Shown here: one piece after another, positions 22,425-22,449 of the stretch
How positions within the stretch are numbered: position 1 is the first letter of the stretch
Layout of the letters: each line of letters starts with the position of its first letter
From: Candidatus Pacebacteria bacterium UBA1364
Lineage (GTDB): Bacteria > Patescibacteriota > Microgenomatia > UBA1400 > PJMF01
NCBI GenBank assembly: GCA_002306345.1
Contig: DBRQ01000009.1
Span: 212,079-234,527, forward strand
Reading direction: 5' to 3'
Length of the DNA: 22,449 nucleotides
Position numbers and translations under genes: made by a program
The notes under the pieces: generated by a model
The model's database searches: none
Seen by the model: the letters and a program-made list of their open reading frames with translations, nothing else
Told to the model about the DNA's origin: nothing

Positions 22425-22449
22425 AAAAATTGCTATATGAAGTTTAATG

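Noticed and set aside
22437..22449. ATG near the right edge as the start of another gene
   Set aside because: Only four codons are visible; nothing supports a call.
1..22449. CRISPR arrays, insertion sequences or prophage
   Set aside because: No regularly spaced repeats, transposase or phage structural gene was seen; the palindromes and short repeats listed do not have such structure.
1..22449. Alternative genetic code with UGA as glycine
   Set aside because: murG, murB and truB end in TGA at positions that match family lengths, so UGA is a stop codon.

Overview
The window is about 22 kb of AT-rich bacterial chromosome, with nearly all genes on the minus strand. It is dominated by a compact division and cell-wall (dcw-type) cluster. 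Small genomes with short housekeeping proteins, GH130 'glycosidase-like' genes, tRNAs without encoded CCA, almost no Shine-Dalgarno sites, and an O-antigen-ligase/flippase pair beside peptidoglycan genes all suggest a Candidate Phyla Radiation (Patescibacteria) bacterium, perhaps Microgenomates-like. This placement is inference, because no rRNA is present. UGA is used as a stop (murG, murB and truB end in it), so the UGA=Gly code of some CPR lineages is excluded.

Layout, in transcription order on the minus strand: murB, murA, mraY, ftsW, murG, ftsQ, ftsA, ftsZ, then a T-box leader and ileS, then rodA, then two GH130 genes. The second GH130 gene holds two tandem GH130 modules and runs off the left edge. 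To the right of murB, truB (+) and lepB (-) converge. LepB diverges from a flippase plus O-antigen-ligase-like pair (+), which converges with a membrane-anchored protein carrying two Ig-like domains (-). tRNA-Thr(CGU), tRNA-Gly(CCC) and two small divergent unknown genes close the window.

The cluster covers the cytoplasmic start of peptidoglycan synthesis (MurA, MurB), lipid carrier loading (MraY, MurG), SEDS polymerases for septum and side wall (FtsW, RodA) and the divisome core (FtsQ, FtsA, FtsZ). MurC-F, Ddl, FtsI and FtsL are not in this window. The flippase and ligase-like proteins add a surface-polysaccharide branch.

The strongest discovery is a T-box riboswitch upstream of ileS. It has a complete antiterminator (8-bp helix, UGGUACC bulge, 7-bp helix) that is mutually exclusive with a strong intrinsic terminator, an extended -10 promoter, and a very short 5' domain whose terminal loop carries AUC (Ile). 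T-boxes are best known from Firmicutes, Actinobacteria and Chloroflexi; one of this minimal form in a probable CPR genome deserves follow-up. Other notable points are MurA with Asp in place of the fosfomycin-target Cys, MurB with Cys in place of the usual Ser, a 34-nt near-perfect palindrome inside ftsQ, several genes whose -10 box sits 6-7 nt from the start codon (leaderless mRNAs), and a GH130 module that has lost its His-Arg motif.
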